From an uncultured Clostridia bacterium (GTDB lineage Bacteria > Bacillota > Clostridia > Oscillospirales > Acutalibacteraceae): 64,000 nt of DNA. The notes under the pieces were generated by a model. It saw only the letters and a program-made list of their open reading frames with translations. It did not search any database and was not told the origin of the DNA. The translations under genes were made by a program, and so were the position numbers. Every line of letters begins with the position of its first letter. The first letter of the stretch is position 1. Location of the stretch: contig CALZID010000005.1 of NCBI GenBank assembly GCA_945787805.1, forward strand, positions 61,381 through 125,380, written 5' to 3'. This document shows positions 17,088 through 26,581 of this stretch, in pieces.

Positions 17088-18728
17088 ATGACTGTTAAAG
17101 AAAAATTTGAATATTGGTGCAGCTTTGACGAAGAAACAAAAAAAGAGCTTCAAAGCATCACTGACGAAAAAGAAACAGAAGACAGATTTTATAAAGATTT
17201 GGAATTCGGCACGGGCGGACTTCGCGGTATTATGGGCGCAGGCCCCAACCGAATGAACAGATATACAATTGCGAAAGCCACAAAAGGCTACGCAGACTAT
17301 TTAAAAAGCAAATTTCAGGATGAAATCAGTGTGGCAATAGCCTATGACTCACGAAATAACTCGCAATATTTCTCACAGGTTGCGGCAGGTGTGTTGGCGG
17401 CAAACGGAATTAAGGTTTATATTTACGATACGCTTATGCCGACACCGGTGCTGTCATTCACCGTAAGGCATTTAGGCTGCAACGGAGGCATCGTGCTCAC
17501 TGCAAGCCATAATCCGAAAGAATATAACGGATACAAAATATATGATGAAAAAGGTTGCCAGTTAGTGCCCCGATTTGCAAGTCAGGTAATAGAATTCGTA
17601 AATGCCGTAACAGATTTAAAATCGGTTGAGATTATGGATTTCAATGTGGGTGTTGAAAGCGGTAAAATCACAATAATCGGCGAAGAAATTCTTGAAGAAT
17701 TTCTTAAAGAAGTAAAAAAACAGTCAATTTACGAAGAAAAATCAGACCTTAAAATTGTCTATACAGCACTTCACGGAACAGGCAATATCCCCGTTAGAAA
17801 AGCGCTTGACGGTATGAATGTTTCAATAGTTAAAAGTCAGGAATTGCCCGACGGTAATTTCAGCACGGTTCGTTCACCCAACCCCGAAGAAAAAGATGCT
17901 TTGACAATTGCAATCGAACAGGCAAAAGAAGAAAATGCCGATTTGGTTTTGGGCACTGACCCCGACTGCGACAGAGTCGGTACTGCGGTTTTACATAACG
18001 GCGAATATGTTCTCATAACCGGCAACCAAATGGGTGCATTGCTTGTGGATTTTGTGCTTTCAAATAAAAAAGATAAATTAAACGAAAAATCAACACTTGT
18101 AAAAACCATTGTAACAAGCGAATTGGGCGCAGATATTGCAAGAAAATACGGACTTCATATTGTTGATACTCTCACGGGCTTTAAATATATCGGTGAACAA
18201 ATTGGTAAATATGAAGAAAACGGCGATAAAGAATTTGTGATAGGCTACGAAGAGTCCTACGGTTATCTTGTAGGCACTCACGCAAGGGACAAAGACGCTG
18301 TTGTCTCATCAATGCTTATTTGTCAAATGGCGGCATTCCACAAAAACAACGGCAGAACACTCATTGACGCACTCAATAAAATCTATGCGGAATACGGATT
18401 TTATCTTGACGCCCTTGATACTTTTGTGCTTAAAGGCAAAGACGGGGCAGAAAAAATTCAGAGCATTATGACAAATATGCGTGAAAACGGAAAATCACAT
18501 TTTGATAACATTCAAAATGTGCTTGACTATTCAAAGGGTATTGACGGTTTACCGAAAGAGAATGTGCTGAAATACACATTCACGGACGGAAGTTGGATTG
18601 CAGTCCGTCCGTCAGGCACAGAGCCGAAGCTTAAGGTTTATTATTCAATGTGCGGCGATACAAGAGAAATTGCAGCCGAGAAGCTTAACATAATCCGTGC
18701 AATTCTCAAGAAAGAAATTGAGGGCTGA
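17088..18728 (+). CDS. Phosphoglucomutase / phosphomannomutase
   Basis: A 546-residue alpha-D-phosphohexomutase that interconverts glucose-1-phosphate and glucose-6-phosphate (possibly also mannose phosphates). The four family sites are present: phosphoserine loop LTASHNPKEYNGYK (S140), metal loop GTDPDCDRVG, sugar-specificity loop GYEESYGYLVG and phosphate-binding RPSGTEPKLK. Length and sequence fit the PgcA-like group of Firmicutes. The NifU-like gene starts 3 bases after the stop, and the GH38 gene follows, forming an operon that could feed mannose/glucose released from glycans. Confidence 0.93.
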   Translation: MTVKEKFEYWCSFDEETKKELQSITDEKETEDRFYKDLEFGTGGLRGIMGAGPNRMNRYTIAKATKGYADYLKSKFQDEISVAIAYDSRNNSQYFSQVAAGVLAANGIKVYIYDTLMPTPVLSFTVRHLGCNGGIVLTASHNPKEYNGYKIYDEKGCQLVPRFASQVIEFVNAVTDLKSVEIMDFNVGVESGKITIIGEEILEEFLKEVKKQSIYEEKSDLKIVYTALHGTGNIPVRKALDGMNVSIVKSQELPDGNFSTVRSPNPEEKDALTIAIEQAKEENADLVLGTDPDCDRVGTAVLHNGEYVLITGNQMGALLVDFVLSNKKDKLNEKSTLVKTIVTSELGADIARKYGLHIVDTLTGFKYIGEQIGKYEENGDKEFVIGYEESYGYLVGTHARDKDAVVSSMLICQMAAFHKNNGRTLIDALNKIYAEYGFYLDALDTFVLKGKDGAEKIQSIMTNMRENGKSHFDNIQNVLDYSKGIDGLPKENVLKYTFTDGSWIAVRPSGTEPKLKVYYSMCGDTREIAAEKLNIIRAILKKEIEG

Positions 18729-18731
18729 TTT

Positions 18732-18968
18732 ATGGAAAGATATATCAATCTTATTATCAAACCCAAGCTTCAAGGGGACGGCGGAGAAATTGATTTCGTG
18801 TCTTATGAAGACGGAATTCTCACAGTGCTTTTGCAGGGTGAATGTTCAAAATGCTTAATTGTTGACCGTTGTCTTTCCTGGATTGAAAGCGAAATAATGC
18901 GGGATATGGGCGAAAGCGTAAAAGTGGTTGCCCGAAAGAAAAAACCGTTTTTCTGGGATAAAGATTAA
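18732..18968 (+). CDS. NifU C-terminal-domain-like protein
   Basis: A 78-residue protein resembling the NifU C-terminal scaffold domain: IKPKLQGDGGEIDFV, then a beta-strand and GECSKCLI containing the CxxC pair used to bind an Fe-S cluster. The family usually has GACxGCP; the CxxC spacing is kept here but surroundings differ. It could be an Fe-S carrier or a related small scaffold. It sits between phosphoglucomutase (3-base gap) and GH38 mannosidase (13-base gap with GGGGTGAAGCG ribosome site), an unexpected place for an Fe-S factor. Confidence 0.68.
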   Translation: MERYINLIIKPKLQGDGGEIDFVSYEDGILTVLLQGECSKCLIVDRCLSWIESEIMRDMGESVKVVARKKKPFFWDKD

Positions 18969-18981
18969 GGGGTGAAGCGTA

Positions 18982-21915
18982 ATGGCACATATTAAAGTAG
19001 TCAGACGAAGTATGCGTCCTGAAGAATGGACTGATTTGCGCTTCGGCTGGTTGAAAAGATACATATATGAAGAAAAATTCGAGATAGAAAATCTCAAAGT
19101 CCGTGACGCCCGTCAAGTGACCGAAATGCAATATGATTATTACCCCGAGGGTTGGCGAAATCTTCATAAGGGGGATATGTATTTTACTCCCGACGGAACA
19201 GCATTTTTTGATGCGGATGTGGTAATCCCCGAAAAATTAAGGGGTAAGGAGCTTTGGTTTTCACTTAAAACCGCCGCTGAGATTATTGTTAAAGTAAACG
19301 GTAAATATGTGGGCGGTGTTGACCCTAACCGTGACAGAATTCTTTTGTCACCCTATATTGATTCGGACTATCTTCATTTTGAAATGGAAGGCTATAACCG
19401 TTCAAAGCCCGACGACGAGAGAAATCCCGAATCATTGTCAGTTCGCGGTTGCCGTCAGATTTTTGAAGGTGCTTATCTTGCGACAGTCAATCATACCGTT
19501 CTCGACTTGGTTTATGACCTTGAGCTTTTGCTCGATATCGCAAAAAGCGACCTGTTTAATGAAGATTACCGCAGCTTCTTGAACCGTGAAATAAACAATG
19601 CTTTAAATCTTATTGATTTTGACGATTTGAAGAATGAAGATGTTGCGGCGGCAAAACAATATGTTGATGATGTAATCTATGCAAATGATGACTACAAGGG
19701 CAGCGGAGATGTGGCACTTATTGCTCATTCGCATCTTGATATTGCATATTACTGGCGCAGAATTCATTCGGTGCAAAAAAATCTTCGCACAATTCTCATA
19801 CAGCTTCGTCTTATGGACAGATATCCCGATTTCAAATACACTCATACCCAGGCGTTTACTTATGAAATGCTTGAAAAATATTATCCCGATGTGTTTGAAG
19901 AACTAAAAGAAAAAATCGCAAGGGGACAGTTTGAGCCCGTCGGCGCTATGTATGTTGAGCCCGACTGTAATATTCCGAGTGCAGAAAGTCTTATTCGTCA
20001 ATGTATGTACGGTCAGCATTATTTCCGTGAAAAATTCGGCAAGACAATTAACAACTGTTGGCTGCCCGATGTTTTCGGTAACAGTTGGATTTTACCCCAG
20101 ATTTTAAAGAAGAGCGGAGTTGACTATTTCGTATCAAACAAAATGTCAACCTGGAATGACACAAACCGTTTTCCGCATAATAATTTTATCTGGAAAGGTA
20201 TCGACGGAAGCGAAGTGTGTGCCTGCGTGCCCCCAACTCACTTTATCACTTGGAATATGCCTTCACAGATTCAGGAAAACTGGGAAGCATATCAAGATAA
20301 AAACCTTGGCGGACAAACAATGTCAATGTTCGGCTACGGCGACGGGGGCAGTGGCTGTACGGAAGAAATGATTGAAATCATGCATCGTTTTAAAAAGCTT
20401 TCAATTATGCCTAAAACCGAGCATACCAGCGGTGCAGAATTTCTTGAAAAGAATTTGAAAGATAATAAAAATCTCGAAAAATGGGACGGTGAACTCTATC
20501 TTGAAATGCACCGTGGCACATTTACCACAAAGTCAAAGATGAAGAGATATAACCGTCAGCTTGAATTTAAACTTCGTGAAGCCGAAATGGTGTCAACTCT
20601 CCGTCACTTAAAGGGCGCAGAATATCCCGGCGAAGAGCTTCGTGATATCTATAAGAAGCTTCTGATAAATCAATTCCACGATATTTTGCCGGGCAGCCAC
20701 ATCACACCGGTTTACCGTGACGCAATGGACGATTATGAAGATATTGATGCAAGACTTGACAAAATTATCGGCACGGGTGAAAAATATTTCAACTCACTCA
20801 ATTTCCCGAGAAAGCATCTCACATTTATCGAAGACGAAAACGGAAAGAGTATTCGTTTCGGCAAACAGGGTAATTGGGTAATCCCGAATCTTCCTGCTCT
20901 CTCTTGCGGTGATATTCCTTGGCGTACTTATGCGGGGGATTGGTGTGAAATCGGTAAAAAGATTGTGACTCCGTTCTATGAAATCGAATTTGAATATGAC
21001 GGAAGCATCAAGAGCCTTTACGATAAAGAGCTTGACAGAGAATGGGTGAACGGTGAGTTTAACAAACTTAAACTCTATAAGGATAACCCCGGTGTTTATG
21101 ACGCTTGGGACATTTTGCCGAACTACAAAGACCGTGAAGTCGAAGTGAAAATTATTTCACCCCTTAAAACTGTCGAAAAGAATTCGGAAGTCGCATCTTT
21201 TGAATGTATTCTCGGCACAGAAAAAAGCACTTGGAAGAGAATTATCCGTGTTTTCCGTCAGTCCCGTGGCATTGAAGTCGAAAACCAAGTTGATTGGAAC
21301 GAAAAACATGTGCTGGCAAAAGCACAGTTTGATTGCAATGTTCTCACTCGCAAAGCGGTTTGCGACACAAGTGCGGGCTTTGTTGAGCGTGAAACTCACA
21401 GAAACACAACTTGGCAACAGGCCCGTTTTGAAGTTTGTCATCACAAGTGGGTTGATATGGCAGAAACCGACGGCGGTATCGCCCTTATTAACGAGTCAAA
21501 ATACGGTGTGGGACTTTTAGAAAACTCAATGAGTTTATCACTTCTTCGAGCAACTGTCCGTCCCGATGTTACAAGCGACCGTGGGCATCACGAATTCTGT
21601 TATATGATTTATCCCCACGGTGACGATTTTGTGAAAGCAGAAATCAATAACATCGCTTATGAATATAATATTCCCCTTAGAAAAGCAGATTTAACTTGTG
21701 AAAACTCCTTTGGTGAGCTTTATATGCAGGCGATGAAAATGAGCGAAAACGGAAAGATGATTGTAATTCGTCTTTCAGAGCAAAACGGCCGTCGAGGCAA
21801 AATTAAACTCGGCGGAAAGGTCAAAATTCTCAACTTCCTTGAAGATATAGTTGAAGAAACCGACACAATAGAATATAAGCCCTTTGAAATTATAACAATC
21901 GGCATAGAAACCTGA
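18982..21915 (+). CDS. Alpha-mannosidase, GH38
   Basis: A 977-residue glycoside hydrolase of family 38, which removes alpha-linked mannose. The zinc/substrate motif AHSHLD (H249, H251, D253) opens the catalytic domain and the nucleophile is the Asp in CWLPDVFGN (D363). The C-terminal GH38 beta domains follow. There is no signal peptide, so it acts in the cytosol on imported oligosaccharides or glycan fragments. N-terminal ~220 residues form a beta-rich ancillary domain typical of bacterial members. The gene ends at a hairpin that also sequesters the next gene's ribosome site. Confidence 0.94.
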   Translation: MAHIKVVRRSMRPEEWTDLRFGWLKRYIYEEKFEIENLKVRDARQVTEMQYDYYPEGWRNLHKGDMYFTPDGTAFFDADVVIPEKLRGKELWFSLKTAAEIIVKVNGKYVGGVDPNRDRILLSPYIDSDYLHFEMEGYNRSKPDDERNPESLSVRGCRQIFEGAYLATVNHTVLDLVYDLELLLDIAKSDLFNEDYRSFLNREINNALNLIDFDDLKNEDVAAAKQYVDDVIYANDDYKGSGDVALIAHSHLDIAYYWRRIHSVQKNLRTILIQLRLMDRYPDFKYTHTQAFTYEMLEKYYPDVFEELKEKIARGQFEPVGAMYVEPDCNIPSAESLIRQCMYGQHYFREKFGKTINNCWLPDVFGNSWILPQILKKSGVDYFVSNKMSTWNDTNRFPHNNFIWKGIDGSEVCACVPPTHFITWNMPSQIQENWEAYQDKNLGGQTMSMFGYGDGGSGCTEEMIEIMHRFKKLSIMPKTEHTSGAEFLEKNLKDNKNLEKWDGELYLEMHRGTFTTKSKMKRYNRQLEFKLREAEMVSTLRHLKGAEYPGEELRDIYKKLLINQFHDILPGSHITPVYRDAMDDYEDIDARLDKIIGTGEKYFNSLNFPRKHLTFIEDENGKSIRFGKQGNWVIPNLPALSCGDIPWRTYAGDWCEIGKKIVTPFYEIEFEYDGSIKSLYDKELDREWVNGEFNKLKLYKDNPGVYDAWDILPNYKDREVEVKIISPLKTVEKNSEVASFECILGTEKSTWKRIIRVFRQSRGIEVENQVDWNEKHVLAKAQFDCNVLTRKAVCDTSAGFVERETHRNTTWQQARFEVCHHKWVDMAETDGGIALINESKYGVGLLENSMSLSLLRATVRPDVTSDRGHHEFCYMIYPHGDDFVKAEINNIAYEYNIPLRKADLTCENSFGELYMQAMKMSENGKMIVIRLSEQNGRRGKIKLGGKVKILNFLEDIVEETDTIEYKPFEIITIGIET

Positions 21916-21923
21916 ATTAAATG

Positions 21924-21978
21924 AAAATCACCTGTTTATTTTTACAAAAATCGGTAAAGATAAATCAGGTGATTTTTT
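21924..21978 (+). terminator. Terminator-like hairpin overlapping the next ribosome site
   Basis: The 5' arm 21924-21938 (AAAATCACCTGTTTA) pairs with 21961-21975 (TAAATCAGGTGATTT), one mismatch, followed by a T-run. The 3' arm contains AGGTGA, the only good Shine-Dalgarno for the ATG at 21979. The hairpin can terminate mannosidase transcripts and would also mask translation of the flavoprotein in read-through RNA. Confidence 0.75.
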
Positions 21979-23274
21979 ATGTTATCGTTATGGTCGGCAA
22001 ATTCCCATATTCCGTCTTTTCCAACACTTCCAAAAGACATCAAAACCGATGTTTTAATTATCGGTGGCGGAATGGCGGGTGTTCTTTGTGCCTATGAATT
22101 AAAAAACAGGGGAATAGACTGCGTTTTAGTTGAAGCCGACAGAATTTGCAGCGGTATTACTAAAAATACTACCGCTAAAATTACATCGCAACACGGTTTT
22201 ATCTATGACAAAATTACAAAAAAATTCGACACTGAAAATGCGCATAAATATCTTCGTGCCAATGAAAATGCGGTGAAAAAATACCGTGAAATATGCAAAA
22301 ATGCTGACTGTGATTTTGAAGATAAAGACAATATTGTCTATTGCGTTGACAACTGCAAAAAAGTCGAAAAAGAGTTAATGGCATTAGAAAAAATCGGCTA
22401 CAAAACACAGATTGAATATAAATTGCCCGTACCCATAGGCATAGCGGGAGCAATCCGTTTTAAAAATCAGGCGCAGTTTAATCCGCTGAAATTTGTTTCA
22501 CACATTGTAAAAGACCTAAACATTTATGAAAACACTAAGGTTATGGAAATTCGTGACAATGTTGCAATTACAAATAGGGGCAATATTAAAGCTGAAAATT
22601 TTATTGTTGCAACACATTTCCCCTTTATGAATAAATATGGGGGATATTTTGTGAAAATGTATCAGCACCGTTCCTATGTAATTGCAATTGACAGAGCTTG
22701 CGATATTGACGGAATGTATGTTGACGAAGCAAAAACGGGAATGTCATTTCGCAATGCCGAAAATCTGCTTTTAATCGGTGGCGGTGACCACAGAACAGGT
22801 AAACAGGGCGGAAGCTACAACGAGCTTCGCCGTTTTATAAAAACACATTATCCCGATAATAAAGAAGTATACCATTGGGCAACACAGGACTGTATGACGC
22901 TTGACGGACTTCCCTATATTGGCGAATACTCAAAGAATACCCCCAATATTTATGTGGCAACGGGATTTAACAAATGGGGAATGACCGCTTCAATGGCAGC
23001 GGCAGATATTTTAAGCGATTTGTTAAGCGGCAAGAAAAATGATTATGCCGAACTTTTTTCACCGCAGAGAAGTGTGTTGACTTTGCAATTACCGATAAAT
23101 GTCGGTGAATCGGTTTTAGGGCTTGTTTCACCGTCAACAAAGCGTTGCCCGCATTTAGGGTGTGCGCTTAAATGGAATTCGGTAGAAAGAACCTGGGACT
23201 GCCCTTGCCACGGCTCTCGTTTTACCGAAAAAGGAGAGATTATTGATAATCCTGCAACAGATGATTTGAAATGA
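21979..23274 (+). CDS. FAD-dependent oxidoreductase with C-terminal Rieske domain
   Basis: A 431-residue protein. The N-terminal DAO-type fold starts with DVLIIGGGMAGVLCAYEL (FAD-binding GxGxxG), and a [2Fe-2S] Rieske domain lies at the C-terminus with CPHLGC and CPCHGS. This arrangement matches the YhfW-like family found in many Firmicutes; the substrate is unknown. The Rieske end is short and stops soon after the second motif. Translation start at ATG 21979 uses AGGTGA within the preceding hairpin. Confidence 0.9.
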   Translation: MLSLWSANSHIPSFPTLPKDIKTDVLIIGGGMAGVLCAYELKNRGIDCVLVEADRICSGITKNTTAKITSQHGFIYDKITKKFDTENAHKYLRANENAVKKYREICKNADCDFEDKDNIVYCVDNCKKVEKELMALEKIGYKTQIEYKLPVPIGIAGAIRFKNQAQFNPLKFVSHIVKDLNIYENTKVMEIRDNVAITNRGNIKAENFIVATHFPFMNKYGGYFVKMYQHRSYVIAIDRACDIDGMYVDEAKTGMSFRNAENLLLIGGGDHRTGKQGGSYNELRRFIKTHYPDNKEVYHWATQDCMTLDGLPYIGEYSKNTPNIYVATGFNKWGMTASMAAADILSDLLSGKKNDYAELFSPQRSVLTLQLPINVGESVLGLVSPSTKRCPHLGCALKWNSVERTWDCPCHGSRFTEKGEIIDNPATDDLK

Positions 23275-23293
23275 CAGCTGGGGTTGTAAAAAA

Positions 23294-23331
23294 AGTGGCA
23301 GTAAAAAAACTTTCGTTTTTTTACTGCCACT
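23294..23331. terminator. Bidirectional terminator
   Basis: Arms AGTGGCAGTAAAAAAAC and GTTTTTTTACTGCCACT (17 bp) with a TTTC loop, between the convergent Rieske flavoprotein and hydrolase genes. Confidence 0.9.
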
Positions 23332-23383
23332 ATCTTTAATCATTTGAAACAAGCTCTTAAATTGGAACATATCCAACCGGATT

Positions 23384-24424
23384 TTATTCACTCAAAAAAT
23401 CCCGTTTCATAATGCACTCTTCAAAGAATGCGTTTGCGGTGTCCATAACCGTTAAATCTTCTTTTGTTATGAGCGAATAGTCAATTGACTGATAAACTTC
23501 ATAAGCTTCTTGACTGTTTTCGGGCAATGAAGCAACCTTTGCGAAGATGTCATTGAGATACTGTTCCGTATCTTTCGAGAGATAAACATTGTGATATTTG
23601 CTGTCATAAAGAACAGTTCTTGCATTCACATTTTCCGAAATTCTGTTTTTAAGCCCTACGGGACTGTTTTGCACATTGACTGTCATATCATTACCGCCGT
23701 GCATAACAAGTGTGGGAATTTGATTACTTGCAATAGTATCGCAGGAACGAAGAATACCGGTCTTTCCGAATTTCAAAAGATTTACAATATCAAGAAACGG
23801 CGTCATAAACCGAATATTTGCCTTTGTTTTCATCTTAACCGTATCTGCAATCAATCGGTTAAGTGAATTGAATGGTGAAAATGCCACAATGCCTTTAATG
23901 TCAAGGTCGGGGGATAATGCCGCCACATTACATACACTGTATCCGCCCCAAGAGTGACCTAACAGTAAAAGGGGCAATTCTTTAAGGTCGTCACGGGTTT
24001 CGACATATTGAATTGCATATTTTAAGTCTATAATACCCTGTGCGAAGCCTTTTAACTTTTTGCCTTCTGACTCACAAGTGCCCGTGTTGTCATAGGCTAA
24101 AACAAGATATCCCTTTTGTGCGAAATAATTGATTTCGGTGGTATATGCCAAATGCCCCGCACCCATTCCGTGTGAAAAAACGATGAGCGCTTTATATTTA
24201 TCAACCTTTGCACCGCTGTAAAGAAATCCGTTAAGCGTCTGACCTTTGTCCGACTTAAAACTTACGGGGTGAGCGTTAAGGTTATCAAAATTCTTTGCTT
24301 TTAAATATTTAAGGTTTTCGTTGCCTTCACATCTTTTGTTCATACCTGACGCATCAAGCAGTTTTGATGCTAAAACTATGAGAATTGCAACAATTGCAAT
24401 TACTCCCAATAAAATGTAAAGCAT
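23384..24424 (-). CDS. Alpha/beta hydrolase, membrane-anchored
   Basis: A 346-residue serine hydrolase. An N-terminal hydrophobic segment (LYILLGVIAIVAILIVLASKLL) should anchor it. The oxyanion region HGMGAG (85-90) and the nucleophile elbow GHSWGG (S158) are present, and HGGNDMTV plus KYHNVY supply likely Asp and His of the triad. It resembles the acyl-esterase/BAAT-like and lysophospholipase-like group; substrate unknown. Monocistronic. Confidence 0.86.
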   Translation of the reverse strand: MLYILLGVIAIVAILIVLASKLLDASGMNKRCEGNENLKYLKAKNFDNLNAHPVSFKSDKGQTLNGFLYSGAKVDKYKALIVFSHGMGAGHLAYTTEINYFAQKGYLVLAYDNTGTCESEGKKLKGFAQGIIDLKYAIQYVETRDDLKELPLLLLGHSWGGYSVCNVAALSPDLDIKGIVAFSPFNSLNRLIADTVKMKTKANIRFMTPFLDIVNLLKFGKTGILRSCDTIASNQIPTLVMHGGNDMTVNVQNSPVGLKNRISENVNARTVLYDSKYHNVYLSKDTEQYLNDIFAKVASLPENSQEAYEVYQSIDYSLITKEDLTVMDTANAFFEECIMKRDFLSE

Positions 24425-24562
24425 AATATCACTCCCTATAACCTAAACATTCTATCACATTTTTTCAGGTTTGTAAATATTTGTGTCTTTGTGTCACATT
24501 TATATTGTTTTTACTCTGTTTCTATGATAAAATATATGAAAAGAAATAGGGGGTGCCTTAAT

Positions 24563-24931
24563 TTGAACAGCAAAAAACTTAAAATAATTAGAAAACAAAA
24601 CGGACTCACTCAGCAACAGGTTGCCGATGCGTTGGGAATAACCCGTTCTGCCTATTGCAGCTACGAAACGGGCAGACGCTCGATTGATTTTGATGTTGTG
24701 GGAAAGTTGAGCAAGTTTTATCATATCAGATTTGGGCTCCTTGCAGAAGAAATCGGTTTGGAATATCTTTTTGACAATGATTTTGAACCGTCAAATACCG
24801 AAATACAATACTTGTCACAGCTTTCAAAAGAAGAGGCAGATTTAATAGTCAGTCTTAGAATTGCAAATGACTCTGCCAAGGCAGAAATTATAGATTTTGC
24901 AAAAGACAAAAGCGGAAGAAAATCTTTATAA
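24563..24931 (+). CDS. XRE-family helix-turn-helix regulator
   Basis: A ~122-residue DNA-binding protein. Residues 1-60 form a Cro/CI-type HTH (LKIIRKQNGLTQQQVADALGI, in part; TRSAYCSYETGRRSIDF). TTG 24563 is the chosen start because AGGGGGTG (24547-24554) lies 8 bases upstream; translation from 24491 would place the HTH behind a non-homologous extension. It is the first gene of a likely operon with a DtxR-type regulator and two flavoproteins. Confidence 0.85.
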   Translation: MNSKKLKIIRKQNGLTQQQVADALGITRSAYCSYETGRRSIDFDVVGKLSKFYHIRFGLLAEEIGLEYLFDNDFEPSNTEIQYLSQLSKEEADLIVSLRIANDSAKAEIIDFAKDKSGRKSL

Positions 24932-24943
24932 GGAAGAATGATT

Positions 24944-25330
24944 ATGGAATACAAAAACGAAATTATGACATCTTCTCTTGAAGATTATCTTGAAGCGGTT
25001 TTTGTTCTTTCAAGCACAATGGAAAATGTGCGAATAACAGATATTGCCGGGCATTTGGGCGTTTCAAAGCCCAGTGTAAACCGTGCTGTCAATACACTCA
25101 CTCAGCACGGCTTTTTAGAGCACGAAGCTTACGGCAGCATTAAAATTACACCCATGGGTGAAAGCTATGCCGCAAATGTGCTTCACCGCCACAAGCTCAT
25201 TAAACAATTTTTGATGAAAACCTTGGGCGTCGATGAAAAGAATGCAGAGAATGATGCCTGCAAAATGGAGCATGTTATGAGCCCCGTTACAATCGACAAG
25301 CTATATGAATATCTTGAAAGGCAGGGATAA
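24944..25330 (+). CDS. DtxR/MntR-family metal-dependent regulator
   Basis: A ~128-residue regulator with an N-terminal winged HTH (SSLEDYLEAVFVLSS, VRITDIAGHLGVSKPSVNRAVNTLTQHGFLEH, in part) and the metal-binding dimerization region (RHKLIKQFLMKTLGV, ACKMEHVMSP). Such proteins sense Mn2+ or Fe2+. No C-terminal SH3 domain, as in MntR-sized members. Start 24944 is favoured by GGAAG 8 bases upstream. The stop is 3 bases before the next gene. Targets are not evident. Confidence 0.9.
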   Translation: MEYKNEIMTSSLEDYLEAVFVLSSTMENVRITDIAGHLGVSKPSVNRAVNTLTQHGFLEHEAYGSIKITPMGESYAANVLHRHKLIKQFLMKTLGVDEKNAENDACKMEHVMSPVTIDKLYEYLERQG

Positions 25331-25333
25331 GCC

Positions 25334-26581
25334 ATGACAAAGATTGCAGTAATCGGCGGCGGCGCATCGGGTCTTGCCTGTGCAATTGAAATTATGCACA
25401 CCGTAGGGCAAAAGTCAGATGTCGAAGTAACAATTCTTGAAAAACTGCCGAGAGTGGGCAAAAAAATTCTTGTTACAGGTAACGGCAGATGCAATCTGAC
25501 AAATATGAATTCTGCTGTATCGGGCTATCGCGGTGATACGGCATTTTCAAGGTTTGCCTTGCAAGAATACACACCCCAAAAGAATATTGAATTTTTTAAC
25601 GGACTCGGTCTTTACACAAGAACGGAAGACGAAGGCAGAGTATACCCTTTGTCAAATCAAGCCGCATCGGTTTTAGACGCACTCCGTTTTGAGTGTGACA
25701 GACTGGGCGTTAAAACAATTTGCGATTACAGAGCGGTTCACCTTAAAACAGTTGATACGGGAGTCACCACCAAAATTGTTATAAATAACCGTGACCGTTT
25801 TGATTATGTTGTTGTTGCCTGTGGCGGAAAAGCCGCAAAGATGCACGGTACGGACGGCGACGGATACGATATGCTTAAAATGTTCGGGCATACAATAATC
25901 TCTCCCGCACCCGCCCTTGTATCGCTCAACTGTGAAGACTTTACAAAGGCGCTTAAAGGCGTTCGTTCAATTTGCAAAACGGATTTAATAATCGACGGCA
26001 AAAAGGAATATGAAAACTACGGTGAAGTTCAGTTTACAGATTACGGACTTTCGGGAATACCCATTATGCAGCTTTCCCGTTTTGTATCGGTTTCACCGTC
26101 AAACAACATTGAAATCTCTCTTGATGTAACCCCTGATTTTACGAAAGAGCAGATTTTCGGTTATCTTATTTCCCGTCGCAATGTTGATACAGGACTTTGC
26201 GAAAACCTTTTAAGCGGAATAATGAACAAGCAGCTTTGCATAACCTTGTTAAAAGAATGTGGGGTTGCGGTTAATCAAAGAGTTAATAATCTTTCAGATG
26301 CAGAAATCGAAAGAATTGCAAAGATAGTTAAAGAGTGGAGAATTAAGGTTAAAAATTCAAGAAGCTTTGATTATGCTCAGGTCACGGCAGGCGGTGTTGA
26401 CTGCAAAGAATTCAATGCAGAAACAATGGAGTCAAGATTTGTCAAAAATCTTTTTTGCTGCGGTGAAATTTTGAATATCGACGGAGACTGCGGCGGATAT
26501 AACTTGCAGTGGGCATGGTCAAGCGGAAGACTCTGCGGTAAAACTATCGGCGAAAGGATAAACAATGCTCAGAATCAGTGA
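25334..26581 (+). CDS. BaiN/HI0933-family NAD(P)/FAD-dependent oxidoreductase
   Basis: A 415-residue flavoprotein: FAD-binding KIAVIGGGASGLACAIEI at the N-terminus, the signature GRCNLTN, YPLSNQAASVLDAL, and the C-terminal GGVDCKEFNAETMES and CGEILNIDGDCGGYNLQWAWSSG (in part). The family contains BaiN, proposed in bile-acid dehydroxylation, but most members are uncharacterised. Overlaps the next gene by 17 bases, suggesting coupled translation. Confidence 0.9.
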   Translation: MTKIAVIGGGASGLACAIEIMHTVGQKSDVEVTILEKLPRVGKKILVTGNGRCNLTNMNSAVSGYRGDTAFSRFALQEYTPQKNIEFFNGLGLYTRTEDEGRVYPLSNQAASVLDALRFECDRLGVKTICDYRAVHLKTVDTGVTTKIVINNRDRFDYVVVACGGKAAKMHGTDGDGYDMLKMFGHTIISPAPALVSLNCEDFTKALKGVRSICKTDLIIDGKKEYENYGEVQFTDYGLSGIPIMQLSRFVSVSPSNNIEISLDVTPDFTKEQIFGYLISRRNVDTGLCENLLSGIMNKQLCITLLKECGVAVNQRVNNLSDAEIERIAKIVKEWRIKVKNSRSFDYAQVTAGGVDCKEFNAETMESRFVKNLFCCGEILNIDGDCGGYNLQWAWSSGRLCGKTIGERINNAQNQ

